This document shows positions 46,602 through 56,944 of a DNA stretch of 64,000 nucleotides, one piece after another. Origin of the DNA: Morinoia aosen. Lineage: Eukaryota > Arthropoda > Malacostraca > Amphipoda > Talitridae. Position 1 is the stretch's first letter. The number at the start of each line of letters is the position of its first letter. The notes under the pieces were generated by a model that was given only the letters and a program-made list of their open reading frames with translations, was not told where the DNA came from and searched no databases. The stretch spans positions 60,263,581-60,327,580 of the forward strand of contig CM059576.1 in NCBI GenBank assembly GCA_030386875.1. The letters are read 5' to 3'. The translations under genes and the position numbers were made by a program.

Positions 46602-47012
46602 TTACGTCAATTTAATGAAAGGAAACCAATGGTGACAGCTGGTGACAGCTGCAAGAAAAAGAACAAACAGCATATCAGCACGCTGCAGATCCCACACGGT
46701 CCCGACAGCTGCACACCTAATTGCAAAACAAATCGGGCGACGCCGCTCCAAAACAACTCGGGAGCCAGCCTTCGCTCTCACAGCAATGTCTTGCCGTGTT
46801 TGTAAACACTGGAGGTTATTGAACCGTGCAAGGCTCTCGGCCAGATGCAAACCTTGGTGGTAAAATGAAATGCGTACATTCTCAATCACGCATTTAAAAA
46901 CTACGGTACACCAAAAACGAAACGAAAATATAAGGCAAATACATATGGTTATATAAGGAAAGTTCCAATTAAAAACATACGTAAAATCAACAACGAAGCA
47001 AGAATCACACAA
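46602..47012 (-). CDS. Uncertain 136-codon ORF downstream of pol
   Basis: It follows the pol stop by about 55 bases. It is cysteine- and phenylalanine-rich at the start and has a basic centre (RAKAGSRVVLERRRPICF). No family is recognised, and the frame on the opposite strand is also open, so coding status is doubtful. Confidence 0.2.
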   Translation of the reverse strand: MCDSCFVVDFTYVFNWNFPYITICICLIFSFRFWCTVVFKCVIENVRISFYHQGLHLAESLARFNNLQCLQTRQDIAVRAKAGSRVVLERRRPICFAIRCAAVGTVWDLQRADMLFVLFLAAVTSCHHWFPFIKLT

Positions 47013-47065
47013 TAGTATTATGTGAACATAGTAACATCGTCAGTCGTAAGTCGCATAGTATTCAG

Positions 47066-50000
47066 TCAACACTTTTTACGTAAAGGTAGTACATGATTTT
47101 TATTACTCCTAAATGTTTTATTACCAATTTTGATTTCTACGTAATTTCGGTTAATTTTTTTGATAATTCCCGGCCCATTCCAGGCGAGATCTAGTTTGTT
47201 TTTTCGCATGTGATTGCGCAATAATACACGGTCACCGAGTTCAAAATTTTTATTTACGCGTCGAAGGTTGTGATACAGGGTTCTTTCACTGGTGTTATTT
47301 ATTATTGTAGCTCTAACGTTTTCAACAATGCGGGCAGCTTCTTGAGCTCGAATTCTTATTATATCCACGTTCGTGTCGTGACTGTAATTTGGTTCGAAAG
47401 TTATGGCGCTAAAGCTCGGACACGTATCGCGATTGAAAACAATGAACGAGGGTGTATCCCCCAATGTGGTATTTAAACTATTGTTTATCGCGTTCTCTGT
47501 GCTGTTGAGACACTGATCCCATTCGGTATGCGCTAAGGAGTTAATATATAATTTTAATAAATTCGTAATTTTGCGATTATTTCGTTCAACAATAGCGTTA
47601 CTGTGAGGACTCCAAGGGAGGACCTCTTTTTTCGCAATACAATGAATTTGAGAGAATTTTTTAACTGCCGCAGATTTAAATTCAAGAGCTTGGTCACTTA
47701 GAAGTGTTTTAGGATAGCCAAAGGTTGAGAAGCAGCTGTCCAGACAAGAGACAACTGTATCCGCTAATCGATCTGCTGTCGCGTAAAGCTTACAGTAACG
47801 CGAGAATAAGTCAATTATAATTAAAATATATTTATTCTGCTGATCTGTGACAGGAAGAGGACCAAGAAAGTCCATTGATGCCACCTCGAACGGTTCTTTA
47901 GCGATCGGAGCGTCTAATATTTTAATAGGTACAGTACTGCTGGCCTTAAGAATCTTACATACATCACACATTTTGACAAATTTACGTATGATACTCTTCT
48001 CTAATAAATGAAAATAACGCAACTTAAATTTAAACAACGTATGCGTGGCATCAGTATGATATAACGAATGTATACTTAGCACCGCCTTGTTCATTAGCGA
48101 TGTCGGTATAACCGAAGTGAGAATAGTACTTTCCCTAGAGTCTATTTGTCGTCGTCTATAAAGTATGTCGTTCAGAATTAAGTATTTTTGTAAGTCAGGG
48201 ATCGTAGATTGTCTACTAGATAGCAAGGCGTCTTTAACCTCAGAACAGAATGGGTCTAGTTGTTGCTCATTTCGAAATTCGTCTAAAGTCCATGATACGT
48301 CTTTTAACTTAGGTACGTAGTCGGTCAGTCGGGGTTTTTCAGTCGCCTCTGGCGCCACTTCATTAGAGTGCGTCGCGTCTGTTTCGTCTACGTCGGCGGT
48401 CAGTGCACCACGGCGTGTAGTTACTGCGAAGGCGTCAGCCTCATCGAACTCTGAGCATTCTGCAAGACCAGAAATAGTTAAATGCTCGGGTAATCTACTG
48501 AGGCAATCAGCAATTAGATTCTGTTTCCCGGGGAAATATTTTACTACGGGTTCGAAAGATTGAACTGTTAGACACCATCTAGACATAGCCGAATCGTCAG
48601 GAAGCTTTTTGAAAAACAATGGCTGTAAAGGTTTGTGATCAGTGTAGAGATAGATCGGATATCCAAGAATGAGATATTTAAATGCTTTCAGCGCGCTTAC
48701 AATGGCGAAGAACTCTTTTTTCGTCGTTGAATAGCGCTTTTGTGTTGAGTTTAGACTTTTACTGTAGTAAGCAATAGCCTTCATAGATTTATTTGAGTCA
48801 TTATCGTGTTGCAAAAGTACCGCACCGATACCAAAATTAGATGCATCAGTAAATACATGGAAGGGCTTACTGAAATCAGGATGCCGTAAAACGGTATCTG
48901 ATGTCAAAACAGATTTTATTTTCTCAAAAGCTTTCTGACATTCAGGCGTCCAGATAAATTCAACGTTTTTTCGTAATAACTGATAAAGTGGATATGAAAT
49001 GGAACCAAGCATTGGGATATGCGTCCTAAAGTAGTTTGCTACACCTAAAAAACTTTGCAATTCCTTCACATTTCTTGGAATCGGAAATTTTTGAAGCTTC
49101 TCTGATTCTTTGCATCGAATTCCGTCTGCCGACACGATGTGTCCAAGATATTCAATTGAGCTTTTTAGGAAATGACATTTTTCAAGTTTAAGTGATAAAT
49201 TTCCACCTCGTAGCTTCTCAAAAACACTCTGTAAATCTTTCAGATGTTGGTTCATGGATTTGGAAAATACTAGTATATCATCAAGGAACACAAAACATAA
49301 TTTACCGATGATATTTGTAAGAACAGAAGAAATGATTCTTTGAAAAACAGATGGACTCGAGGCTAACCCGAATGGCAACCTCTTGAACTGAAATTTCTCG
49401 TAACCGATACTGAACGCGGTGAATTTACGGCATTTTTCTTCCAACTCGACCTGATGAAAGGCAGAGCGGAGGTCGAGACTTGTAAAAATGCTATTACCAC
49501 CTAGAGAGTAAAGTTCTTCGTCTATGCGTGGGATGGGGTAACATTCCTTGATAATTATTTTATTGAGTTCTCGGAAATCAATAACGGGCCGTATCTCGCC
49601 CGACTTTTTTTTAACAACAATTAAAGGAAAATTGTATTCAGAGCTCGATGGTTCAATTATTCCTTGATTCAACATCTGTTTATTGGCTTGCAACAATTCG
49701 TTTTGATACTTATGTGGAATTCGATATGGAGGGATGTTAAGTACTGGAGCATCAGGTTTTAATTCAATAGCATGTCGCATGACATTCGTGACTGCAATAT
49801 TTTCGCCTTCGAGAGTAATTACGTCTCTAAAAACGTTTAATAAATTTATCAGTAATGGTTTAGCATCATCATTTTCACAATTTACATCGTCACACGTCAG
49901 AGGACGTCTCTCGTTACTACCTCCTTCTGGTACAACATCCTTGTGTGCATTAATTCCTACTTCATCAACACGATTATCGTTACCACAATGCCTCGTTTCT

Positions 50001-51337
50001 ACAGATACTACCCCAACGTCTTTACCAGAGATGGCATTGAAACTTCCACCATTAACACTGTCGACTTCGGGTAGATCCGCATTATCTCGGGCATCGCACA
50101 AATTTGCATCTCGCACAGCTTCGTGCACGGTAGACATGTAAATCTCGTGTTCAATTTCCATGTCGTCAATTTCTTCAACCGTACTTAACATCGTATTGTC
50201 GCTTATATATACCACGTCCTCCGAGACGTTCAAAAGCATTACAGGGACAAACCCATTTGACTTGATATCCACAACTGATTCGGCGACATAAATACCATTC
50301 GCGAGAATTGTCTTATTCATAATATACCTTCCGGGCTTAACCTTTTTGACATACCCATTAATAACACGTAAACAATTTCTTGGCATTTCCACTGCTCCAC
50401 AATGAACAACTATTTCTCGTTTTTTACCATATTTTAAACCTCTCGCATGTTCCTTAGTTTCTCTTATTTTCTTCGCATGCTGTTTATTTTTTACTTTCCC
50501 ATTATTTTCTCGCCCTGCCGTTGGGCCTGGGGTACCCCTCTCTTCTGCAGTATTTGTCTCTAGACCATTTTTATCGCCACTTTCTTGGCTCGCCATTTTT
50601 GATTCCCTCTGCTTCAGCAGATATTTTCTTATTTTCCTCCTATTGGCAAGCATGTCAGCCATTAGACATTCTGGATTACTTACAGTATTTAAAAATATCT
50701 CCTTCCTACTTTGCTCGTGCAATTCCTGCACATCATGAAACGGAACTTTTACGCCGTCGAGAACCATGAATCCTTCTTTAAAATTAATCACCGCATCTTG
50801 TAGAATATCTCTGCCAAGGATTACATCATATTTAAATTCACCATCCTTCAAAATCAAAGCGCTAGTAATGATTTCCTTATTATTAGGCAGCGTAATACAA
50901 AGATCGAGTTCGCCTGATACCTGGCTTTTAGAATTTACTCCCCTGATACTCAAAGCACTAGGCTTAATTCGCTCGTTTATGCCTTTTAAGTTCCGGTAAC
51001 TTACTAAACATCTGTCGCTACCGCTGTCGATAAGAGCGCTCATCAATTTGTTATCATTACGTAATATAATTGTAGGCTTCTTAGAACGCCGTAATGAAAA
51101 TAAACCGTCGCTTTCCTTCCTTAAACGACCTTCCTTCATAATCGTCGCTGACAAACAAACTTCTACAGGTAGTTCAGAATTTGCACCTACATCAAGTTCT
51201 TGTTCACCTAGTAAATCGAATTTGTTTTTACACAGGAAAAGCGGATCTACCTCTTCTGTCGACTTATTAATAGTATCTGGTTTCAACGCCACATGTTTGG
51301 TAACGGGGACTGTAGCTGTATCCTCGGGCACTGGCAA
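47066..51337 (-). CDS. pol: Gypsy Pol polyprotein (PR-RT-RH-IN)
   Basis: 1423 uninterrupted codons, the frame being open up to about 51400 because it is entered by frameshift rather than at an ATG. Aspartic protease: LIDSGSDRCLVS, active DSG at 104-106. Reverse transcriptase about 540-740: TSLDLRSAFHQV (D622) and CFVFLDDILVFS (FLDD at 684-687, with F in place of the usual Y). RNase H: D831, E875 and YTD at 898-900. Integrase: an HHCC zinc-binding module (H1090, H1094, C1124, C1127) and the DDE triad D1156, D1215, E1251. A GPG-type C-terminal domain (WNGPGIIKKI at about 1386-1395) follows and no chromodomain is seen. The element strand also contains a variable 200-500 stretch between protease and RT. 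Confidence 0.96.
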   Translation of the reverse strand: MPVPEDTATVPVTKHVALKPDTINKSTEEVDPLFLCKNKFDLLGEQELDVGANSELPVEVCLSATIMKEGRLRKESDGLFSLRRSKKPTIILRNDNKLMSALIDSGSDRCLVSYRNLKGINERIKPSALSIRGVNSKSQVSGELDLCITLPNNKEIITSALILKDGEFKYDVILGRDILQDAVINFKEGFMVLDGVKVPFHDVQELHEQSRKEIFLNTVSNPECLMADMLANRRKIRKYLLKQRESKMASQESGDKNGLETNTAEERGTPGPTAGRENNGKVKNKQHAKKIRETKEHARGLKYGKKREIVVHCGAVEMPRNCLRVINGYVKKVKPGRYIMNKTILANGIYVAESVVDIKSNGFVPVMLLNVSEDVVYISDNTMLSTVEEIDDMEIEHEIYMSTVHEAVRDANLCDARDNADLPEVDSVNGGSFNAISGKDVGVVSVETRHCGNDNRVDEVGINAHKDVVPEGGSNERRPLTCDDVNCENDDAKPLLINLLNVFRDVITLEGENIAVTNVMRHAIELKPDAPVLNIPPYRIPHKYQNELLQANKQMLNQGIIEPSSSEYNFPLIVVKKKSGEIRPVIDFRELNKIIIKECYPIPRIDEELYSLGGNSIFTSLDLRSAFHQVELEEKCRKFTAFSIGYEKFQFKRLPFGLASSPSVFQRIISSVLTNIIGKLCFVFLDDILVFSKSMNQHLKDLQSVFEKLRGGNLSLKLEKCHFLKSSIEYLGHIVSADGIRCKESEKLQKFPIPRNVKELQSFLGVANYFRTHIPMLGSISYPLYQLLRKNVEFIWTPECQKAFEKIKSVLTSDTVLRHPDFSKPFHVFTDASNFGIGAVLLQHDNDSNKSMKAIAYYSKSLNSTQKRYSTTKKEFFAIVSALKAFKYLILGYPIYLYTDHKPLQPLFFKKLPDDSAMSRWCLTVQSFEPVVKYFPGKQNLIADCLSRLPEHLTISGLAECSEFDEADAFAVTTRRGALTADVDETDATHSNEVAPEATEKPRLTDYVPKLKDVSWTLDEFRNEQQLDPFCSEVKDALLSSRQSTIPDLQKYLILNDILYRRRQIDSRESTILTSVIPTSLMNKAVLSIHSLYHTDATHTLFKFKLRYFHLLEKSIIRKFVKMCDVCKILKASSTVPIKILDAPIAKEPFEVASMDFLGPLPVTDQQNKYILIIIDLFSRYCKLYATADRLADTVVSCLDSCFSTFGYPKTLLSDQALEFKSAAVKKFSQIHCIAKKEVLPWSPHSNAIVERNNRKITNLLKLYINSLAHTEWDQCLNSTENAINNSLNTTLGDTPSFIVFNRDTCPSFSAITFEPNYSHDTNVDIIRIRAQEAARIVENVRATIINNTSERTLYHNLRRVNKNFELGDRVLLRNHMRKNKLDLAWNGPGIIKKINRNYVEIKIGNKTFRSNKNHVLPLRKKC

Positions 51338-51384
51338 CTTACTCTCTACACCAAGACTCTTTGAATTTTCTGATTTTTCTCCGT

Positions 51385-51765
51385 CTACTCTAAAAAATCT
51401 TCACCCTCGCAAGATGCAGCGTAGTACGCTTCACCTCGTCCTCTACTACGACCACGCGAATGACATTCACGTGCAAAATGGCCCGTCTTGCCGCAAGTGT
51501 AGCAAGCATGACCGCGGAAAGTTGATTTGCTTTGGCCTCTTTTAGTCGTGCACATACTTTGAACATGACCTGCGGTATTGCACAGTGAACAAAACGATTT
51601 AGATTTATCTTTACTAGTCTGTTGTGTGTTAACTACCTGAGCCTCGTGGCACTCCAAAGAACCTAGAGGTCGATCTCCAAAATATGAACATTGTCTGCCC
51701 CTTTGAAATCTAGCAGGGCTCCAATTGCTTCTGAAAATGGCCTCCGACCATGAAAACGTCGATTT
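51385..51765 (-). CDS. gag: Gypsy Gag nucleocapsid part
   Basis: This frame carries two CCHC zinc knuckles, CSLCNTAGHVQSMC and CYTCGKTGHFAREC, both C-x2-C-x4-H-x4-C, then an Arg/Gly-rich stretch (HSRGRSRGRGE). It has no ATG of its own and is open from just after a TAA at 51766. It overlaps the preceding gag frame by about 100 bases and is shifted by one base from it. It ends in GAT TTT TTA GAG TAG, the slippery overlap with pol. Confidence 0.85.
   Translation of the reverse strand, partial: KSTFSWSEAIFRSNWSPARFQRGRQCSYFGDRPLGSLECHEAQVVNTQQTSKDKSKSFCSLCNTAGHVQSMCTTKRGQSKSTFRGHACYTCGKTGHFARECHSRGRSRGRGEAYYAASCEGEDFLE
51391..51397 (-). promoter_or_regulatory. -1 ribosomal frameshift heptamer U UUU UUA at the gag/pol overlap
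   Basis: In the Gag frame the codons are GAT TTT TTA, so the heptamer T TTT TTA is in the exact register required for simultaneous slippage. Slipping back one base leads into AGA GTA GAC, which is the pol frame. The Gag stop TAG follows six bases later and a TGA closes the pol frame just upstream. The same heptamer serves lentiviral gag-pol. A downstream pseudoknot or hairpin was not established. Confidence 0.75.
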
Positions 51766-52823
51766 TTATTTTGTGAGGCATAGAAGACCTCTGGGTACGA
51801 TTCCTTCTCGTCCCACCCACTCTCTTCAGGCACGACCGCTAGGTACGTTTCTCCGGTTTGATACGTGGACTGATTATTATGTTTGCGCGCAAGGATTTCT
51901 CTCCCCTCAGGATTATTTCTCACAGCGGAGACAAGCCGAGCTAAGAGCTCTTCCGATGATGTAAATGGGCGCGAAAATATTTTTTTTGCAAAATTTTCTT
52001 CCAATAATGGAGCGAGAATAGCCGTAGCAAGGCTGAAAACTACTAAATCACCAGAGAACCTTTTTAAATCGTTTACGTTTGTACTAGCAATCACAAATGG
52101 ATGTCTACTCAGTGCGACCTCTGGTCTATTTAGAATATGATCACTCAAATTTCTAATTTTCGACATAGCCGTAACCAATTGAGCAGACAATCCTTCGTTT
52201 CGTAACAGCCGTAGCTGATTTGGATCACAAGCTAAAGCGTGTACAGACCTTTCACCTTTCGCTACATAGATATCATCGAGAATCTCTATAACTTGATCGA
52301 AAGAATAATTGATAGCAGGGCCTACTAATTTAGTGACGACACCGTTAAAGTCGCCGACACTCTTGTGCGCACTTCGCACGAGTAACTCTTTTTTGGCGTC
52401 ATCGGAAGTGACGTCGGGCAACAAGCACATGTAAGATTTTAAGTTTGCGACATGCGTCCGAAAACTCTTTGTTTCACAAAAAATTGGGTCACTGAGACGA
52501 GGTCTCCCTCGGAACAAGGGAAGCTCGGCACTGGACAATATAGTACTACTTCTGTGTAAAGTCGTGGGTACACTACCGCCCGTCATCGGTCCACTAGAGG
52601 ACGTCATTGTTGTCACACTTGGCGTACTGAACGTCACAGTTTGGGTACTAAACGTAGTTGGCAACACTGTCGTGGTCTGTGGTCCAGAGATAAACACACT
52701 TGCTGGATTATGTTCGCACGTACCAGGTAACGTACCACTAAATGCCGGAACAGACACCCTACCGCTACCTGTCGTCGTTGCCGTAGAACGAATAAATTCA
52801 GGTTCGTAATCAGAATCTCCCAT
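51663..52823 (-). CDS. gag: Gypsy Gag, capsid part
   Basis: 386 codons from ATG (MGDSDYEPEF). The first 100 residues are Ser/Thr/Pro-rich. A capsid-like helical region follows (about 110-310), for example SFDQVIEILDDIYVAKGER, LSAQLVTAMSKIRNL and FTSSEELLARLVSAVRNN. It lacks zinc knuckles, which lie one frame over, so the ORF appears cut by an indel between about 51665 and 51765. No canonical slippery heptamer occurs in that overlap. Confidence 0.85.
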   Translation of the reverse strand: MGDSDYEPEFIRSTATTTGSGRVSVPAFSGTLPGTCEHNPASVFISGPQTTTVLPTTFSTQTVTFSTPSVTTMTSSSGPMTGGSVPTTLHRSSTILSSAELPLFRGRPRLSDPIFCETKSFRTHVANLKSYMCLLPDVTSDDAKKELLVRSAHKSVGDFNGVVTKLVGPAINYSFDQVIEILDDIYVAKGERSVHALACDPNQLRLLRNEGLSAQLVTAMSKIRNLSDHILNRPEVALSRHPFVIASTNVNDLKRFSGDLVVFSLATAILAPLLEENFAKKIFSRPFTSSEELLARLVSAVRNNPEGREILARKHNNQSTYQTGETYLAVVPEESGWDEKESYPEVFYASQNKNRRFHGRRPFSEAIGALLDFKGADNVHILEIDL

Positions 52824-53731
52824 AATGAATCACAGTTACTAACCAATTTCTCTCACAACGCTAAAAACGTAACTCACAATTATAATAATCCCAGATCCCA
52901 ACGCAAAAATCCTACGCAAAAAAAATATAACACCGCAGAACCCTAAAAATCTAACCTCTCAAGAATAATCACATAACAGAACGCTAAAACCCACGTTACT
53001 AAAATGGATGAAGCACACGATTAGAACTTCATTAATAATAACTAAAATATCAGTACTGAAAACTGTTTCTGCGACCTACAAACGAACCTAATCCAATTAC
53101 GAAACAGGGAAACTCCTTACACTAATTCAATGGTATCTACCCCAACAATCTTTTAAATTACACGAAGCAACAAAAATAAAAAATCGACGATGTCACAGAA
53201 ATTATCTAATTATCCCATACAATAATATTATAGTTTACAGAATACTCAACTTGGAATCAGCAAACGGCAGCAGTGCAGCTCCTGCAGGCAGGGAGGCGTC
53301 ACAGCTGTCGCCAAGGTCGATCTGGTAGACTGCCCAGTAACAGCAACAGCAGGTGCTGCACAGCCTGTCTCAAGGTCGTCTGCGTAGCACAGGCACAGGC
53401 ACGGCAGACGTCAGGACTGCCGGATGCCAAGGTCACACACCCAGCGCTGGCAGACAGCGGACTAGCGACGGTCGTACGTAGCACGTACTCGTAGTGCTTA
53501 CGCAGGGTCACGGTTTCACACTGCGCGTAATCGCACAGCTCACTGTTTATGTACACGTATCAATTACGTTAACACAGCTGCTGTAGAAATTTGAAACAAC
53601 ACTGTCGGTATGGAATGTCCTATCACATACACAGTACACAATTATTCTCGTAGAAGTAGATCACCGCAACTGTTCGTAGAATTGTTCAGAACTCAGCTAC
53701 TTATGCGTACAACTGTCAACCGACCACTTCT

Positions 53732-53959
53732 CTATTTGCGCTGGAAATTTACGCACATTTTAATTACGCAGTCGACACCGTCCTTTTCCAGGTCAACTCG
53801 AGCGGTGTAAGGGACTCCAAAAGGTATATTGAGTTCCAATCCGTAAGAAGAATCCTTCAGAAGTTCTTCAGGCACACGTTTCACGACGAACCTAAAAACG
53901 TTATTATATACTTGCGGTGCTTCCTCAATTTCTCTTCCCGTCGCTGTAGATTTCTCCAT
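53732..53959 (-). CDS. 75-codon leader ORF of the Gypsy element
   Basis: It starts with an ATG about 230 bases inside the 5' LTR (MEKSTATGREIEEAPQVYNN) and ends with NFQRK. The balanced composition and phrases such as FRFVVKRVPEELLKD look more protein-like than neighbouring frames. It precedes gag by about 900 bases. It may be an upstream ORF or a first exon, and no family is recognised. Confidence 0.35.
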   Translation of the reverse strand: MEKSTATGREIEEAPQVYNNVFRFVVKRVPEELLKDSSYGLELNIPFGVPYTARVDLEKDGVDCVIKMCVNFQRK

Positions 53960-54170
53960 AGTAGTATTGTCGTTAAGTCCAAAAATATTCGCGTCTCACG
54001 AAGCGAAGCGTAGACCTCCACACAATGTAAATACGCGAAGTTCCGTAGAAACACGATCCTCAAATGAACGCCGTCGAAATTCCAGTATTAATTTCCGATA
54101 TCTTCACTCACAGTAGACGCTTGAATCTTCAACACAGCACAAGGATCAAGTACTATCACACGTCGTGGGA

Positions 54171-54191
54171 ACGAAATTTACTGTGCCACCA
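54171..54191 (-). other. Primer-binding site of the Gypsy element
   Basis: On the minus strand TGGTGGCACAGTAAATTTCG follows the 5' LTR directly. TGG is the expected complement of a tRNA CCA end. I cannot name the tRNA from memory. Confidence 0.6.
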
Positions 54192-54428
54192 GTATACCGC
54201 CCGTAAGTGTTGGAGGCTTAAGGGTAGAACAAGGAGACGAGTAGACTTTCAACGTGTATTGGTGAAGAGGGACAGCAGGACCAAATGCGCCCCAAGGGGG
54301 CTCCGCACTACCTTATATACCTTACTATTTGCTGATGTCAGCATGCGCACTGCGGTGGTACCCGCACAGGGCGTCGACCTGAATACGTACGTACAGATGC
54401 ACAGAGAGAGTACGCACTTGTAACGGCA
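54192..54428 (-). repeat. 5' LTR of the Gypsy element
   Basis: It is 10,005 bases from its partner and of identical length. The likely TATA box is at about 54313-54321. Differences from the 3' LTR are four single substitutions, all in the part distal to the LTR's TG end. Confidence 0.95.
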
Positions 54429-54433
54429 TAGCT

Positions 54434-54782
54434 GTTCAGGCTAAATAGCTAGGCCCAGACACTAGGGTAAGGTGCGGGATGGACAAGTAACAATGTGTTT
54501 AAAACATGGCAAGTATAATAGACATAACACGTATAATCTCAGGACGTGTCTTGCGAGAGCCATCTCTCTACACGAGATCGTAGCTCTTCTGCCGACTAAA
54601 CACTTCGCAAAACACCTAAAGAACAATGGTAAAAGAGAGCGCAGGATTACCCAAGCACGGTATAGAGACAATGGTACCATAATAGAGACTCACACAAGCG
54701 TCAGGCAAGAAGCTTAATTCAGCCTGCTCGTAGTCAAGTGCACTCACTGCATGAAGGTCCTAACGCAACAGTCGTGCGAACG
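54434..54782. other. Spacer between the Gypsy and foldback elements
   Basis: No gene is recognised. Overlapping frames on both strands (54462-54680, 54472-54717) have no motif. Confidence 0.35.
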
Positions 54783-54786
54783 TTAA

Positions 54787-56347
54787 GGTGACCGAATGAT
54801 TTTTGGCTTATAAAATTCAAAAATTAATAAAAAATACTTCAGGAGCAAAATAAGCTCAGAGGGATTCACAACATGTTTAGAACATTCGAATGAACGTTCA
54901 GAGCCCTAAATTTTTTTAAATTTGCCCATACCCCCCTCCCCCCCCCTCAAAGGAAAATTTCTAAAAAACCTGATATCTCAGTCAATATTGTGCATGGAGA
55001 CGATTAGGTTTTATTGTTCGATTTACAATGAACCGGTCTAAAAATTTCAGAACCAGTTTTTTGATATCATAAGAAAAAAAAATTTGAAAATTTTTTGAAT
55101 TATTGAAACATAATATGTCAGTTTTTTAGTGATTTATTTAGGGTAAAGTTCGAAAGTTCGTCCGATTTAAACGGTTCAAACTTTAAACCCTCTCAAACGG
55201 TTCTCAAGATCGCTATTGCTGCAGCAAATATCGTTAAAAAAGCGCAAATGCATTGGGTTCATCGTGCTTTGCTCTATAAACGATCTTTCAAATCTTGATG
55301 TGAAAAAACAACTTGCTTTGTGAACACTTTCTCCGACTGAAATTTTCGAAAGTTCATACCAAATTCGAAATTAATTCAAAATTTCGACCACGTTTCGAAT
55401 CTCATTACAAAAGTTCGTACATCCTCTAAAATGAAATTTATATTTTTGTTTAGCGCTAAAGTTACCTGTGAGCGTTCGAATTTTATGTAATATAATAGCG
55501 TGTTCATTTTTAATGGATTTGATACGTACGTTTTGATACCGGCAGGCCGCAGCCGAGACTGTTCAAGAAACGGTTTGTGAAAAGTACAGAAATTTCTTGA
55601 GTCCTACTTTAAACTTTAACTAGTCCACCACTCGTAACTTTTTAAAAAATGCACTTATTGACTTTAAATTACTCTCAAACAATAGAACAAAACATTTTCT
55701 TATAATAAACTTATCAAAAAACTACTTCATAGATTTATAGTACACACTTTATTCTTTACGATGCAAAATAGATCTCCTCCATATGTAGAAAACTGTTGGA
55801 GAAATAATGGAAAAACTGGAATGCTTTCTTCTCATATAAAGTTTTTTTCCGGCTTTACGGCTCAATTTCTCCAACAGTTTTTTACTTATGAGGGAGATCT
55901 TTTCAGCATCGTAAAGATCAAGGTTAGTACTATAAATTTCAGATGCAGTTTTTTGATAAGTTGAATAGAAAATTTTTAATTACCATGTAAAGAAACACAA
56001 ATTAAAAATTTGTTGTGGTTTTGAATTCAAAAATTTTTGAAAAATTTTTTTAAAGTGATATCAAAAAACTGGTTCTGAAATTTGTAGAACAGTTCATTGT
56101 GAATCGAACAAAAAAAACTAATCGTCTCCATGTACAATATAGACTGAGATATTAGGTTTTTTAGAAATTTTCCTATGAGAGGGGGGGGGGGGGCAGGGGA
56201 GGTTTGGGCAAATTTAAAAAAATTTAGGGCTCTGAACGTTCATTTGAATGTTCTAAACATGTTGTGAATCCCTCTGAGCTTATTTTGCTCCTGAAGTATT
56301 TTTTATTAATTTTTGAAGTTTTACAAACCAAAAACCATTCGGTCACC
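54787..56347. mobile_element. TTAA-flanked foldback element, 1561 bp
   Basis: TTAA (54783-54786, 56348-56351) flanks inverted arms of about 300 bp that begin GGTGACCGAATG. They share runs such as GGAGACGATTAGGTTTT and CTCAGAGGGATTCACAACAT. Homopolymer tracts sit in matching places (C-rich at 54934-54948, G-rich at 56177-56195). A second inverted repeat lies inside. It has no coding capacity; TTAA targeting suggests piggyBac-type mobilisation. Confidence 0.82.
55690..55970. repeat. Inner inverted repeat of the foldback element
   Basis: Blocks AACTTATCAAAAAACT, TTATAGTAC, TTTACGATGC, AGATCTCC and AAACTGTTGGAGAAAT recur inverted around about 55830, giving arms of about 130 bp. It could be a separate MITE nested at the centre or part of the original design. 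Confidence 0.75.
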
Positions 56348-56944
56348 TTAAGTTAACTTTGGCTTCCGAAATCCGAATGGCATTAACAGGCGGTTGCAGT
56401 ATCTATGGACCGCTACGTACCGTACAGCACTACCCGCAAGATACAAAACACGCAGTGAAATAATTTCACTACATAAAAAAGAAAACAAAAAAAGAAAAAC
56501 AGTTTATTTCCAATAGAGATGGTACAAAAGTACCATCATTGGTTTTTAAAATGTTGCTAGCATAAGCTAGCACCTGAAACAATAAATAGCTATTTTGCAT
56601 CCATTTTGTTGATATTCTCTCTCATATTTACGATGTTTGCTTAAACCATATTGTAAACCTCTGTAGAAAACGTATTTTTTTAAATAATGTTTTTAACCTC
56701 CGGGCACTTGGTTAAATTATTGTGCTTGTCTAAATTAGTCTCAAAATTAATTTACGCAATGCTCAAAATTTCAAATCTTTCTTCAGCAATATCAATCATT
56801 TGAGTTCTATGAGCTTCAACACAATGTTCTGGAAAATAAAAACATCTTAAAACGAAGAGAGACCAGCAAAGCACTGATAATGAAAGAATCTCAACTCTTC
56901 GATTACTCGGGCTTGTCGTGCACTGTACAACTTTTTCTTTGCTC

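Larger units (their letters stand above)
44187..54428 (-). mobile_element. Gypsy-type LTR retrotransposon, 10,242 bp
   Basis: Two 237-bp LTRs and a perfect TAGCT target duplication (44182-44186, 54429-54433) delimit the element. Gene order on the minus strand is gag, protease, reverse transcriptase, RNase H, integrase, which is the Gypsy/Ty3 order. It has an unusually long leader (about 1.4 kb) and 3' region (about 2.6 kb). LTRs differ at 4 of 237 sites, so the insertion is recent relative to its neighbours. The pol frame is intact, but gag carries a frame change, so this copy alone would probably need help. Confidence 0.96.

Noticed and set aside
49734-51545. Plus-strand frames of 77-165 codons within the Gypsy element
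   Set aside because: They are shadows of the intact minus-strand pol and gag frames.
51663-51765. A second programmed -1 frameshift inside gag
   Set aside because: Every codon triplet set in the overlap was checked for X XXY YYZ in the gag register and none fits, so a private indel is the simpler reading.
44187-54428. Classification as an env-bearing endogenous retrovirus
   Set aside because: No Env-length frame exists between pol and the 3' LTR; only a 105-codon membrane ORF is present.
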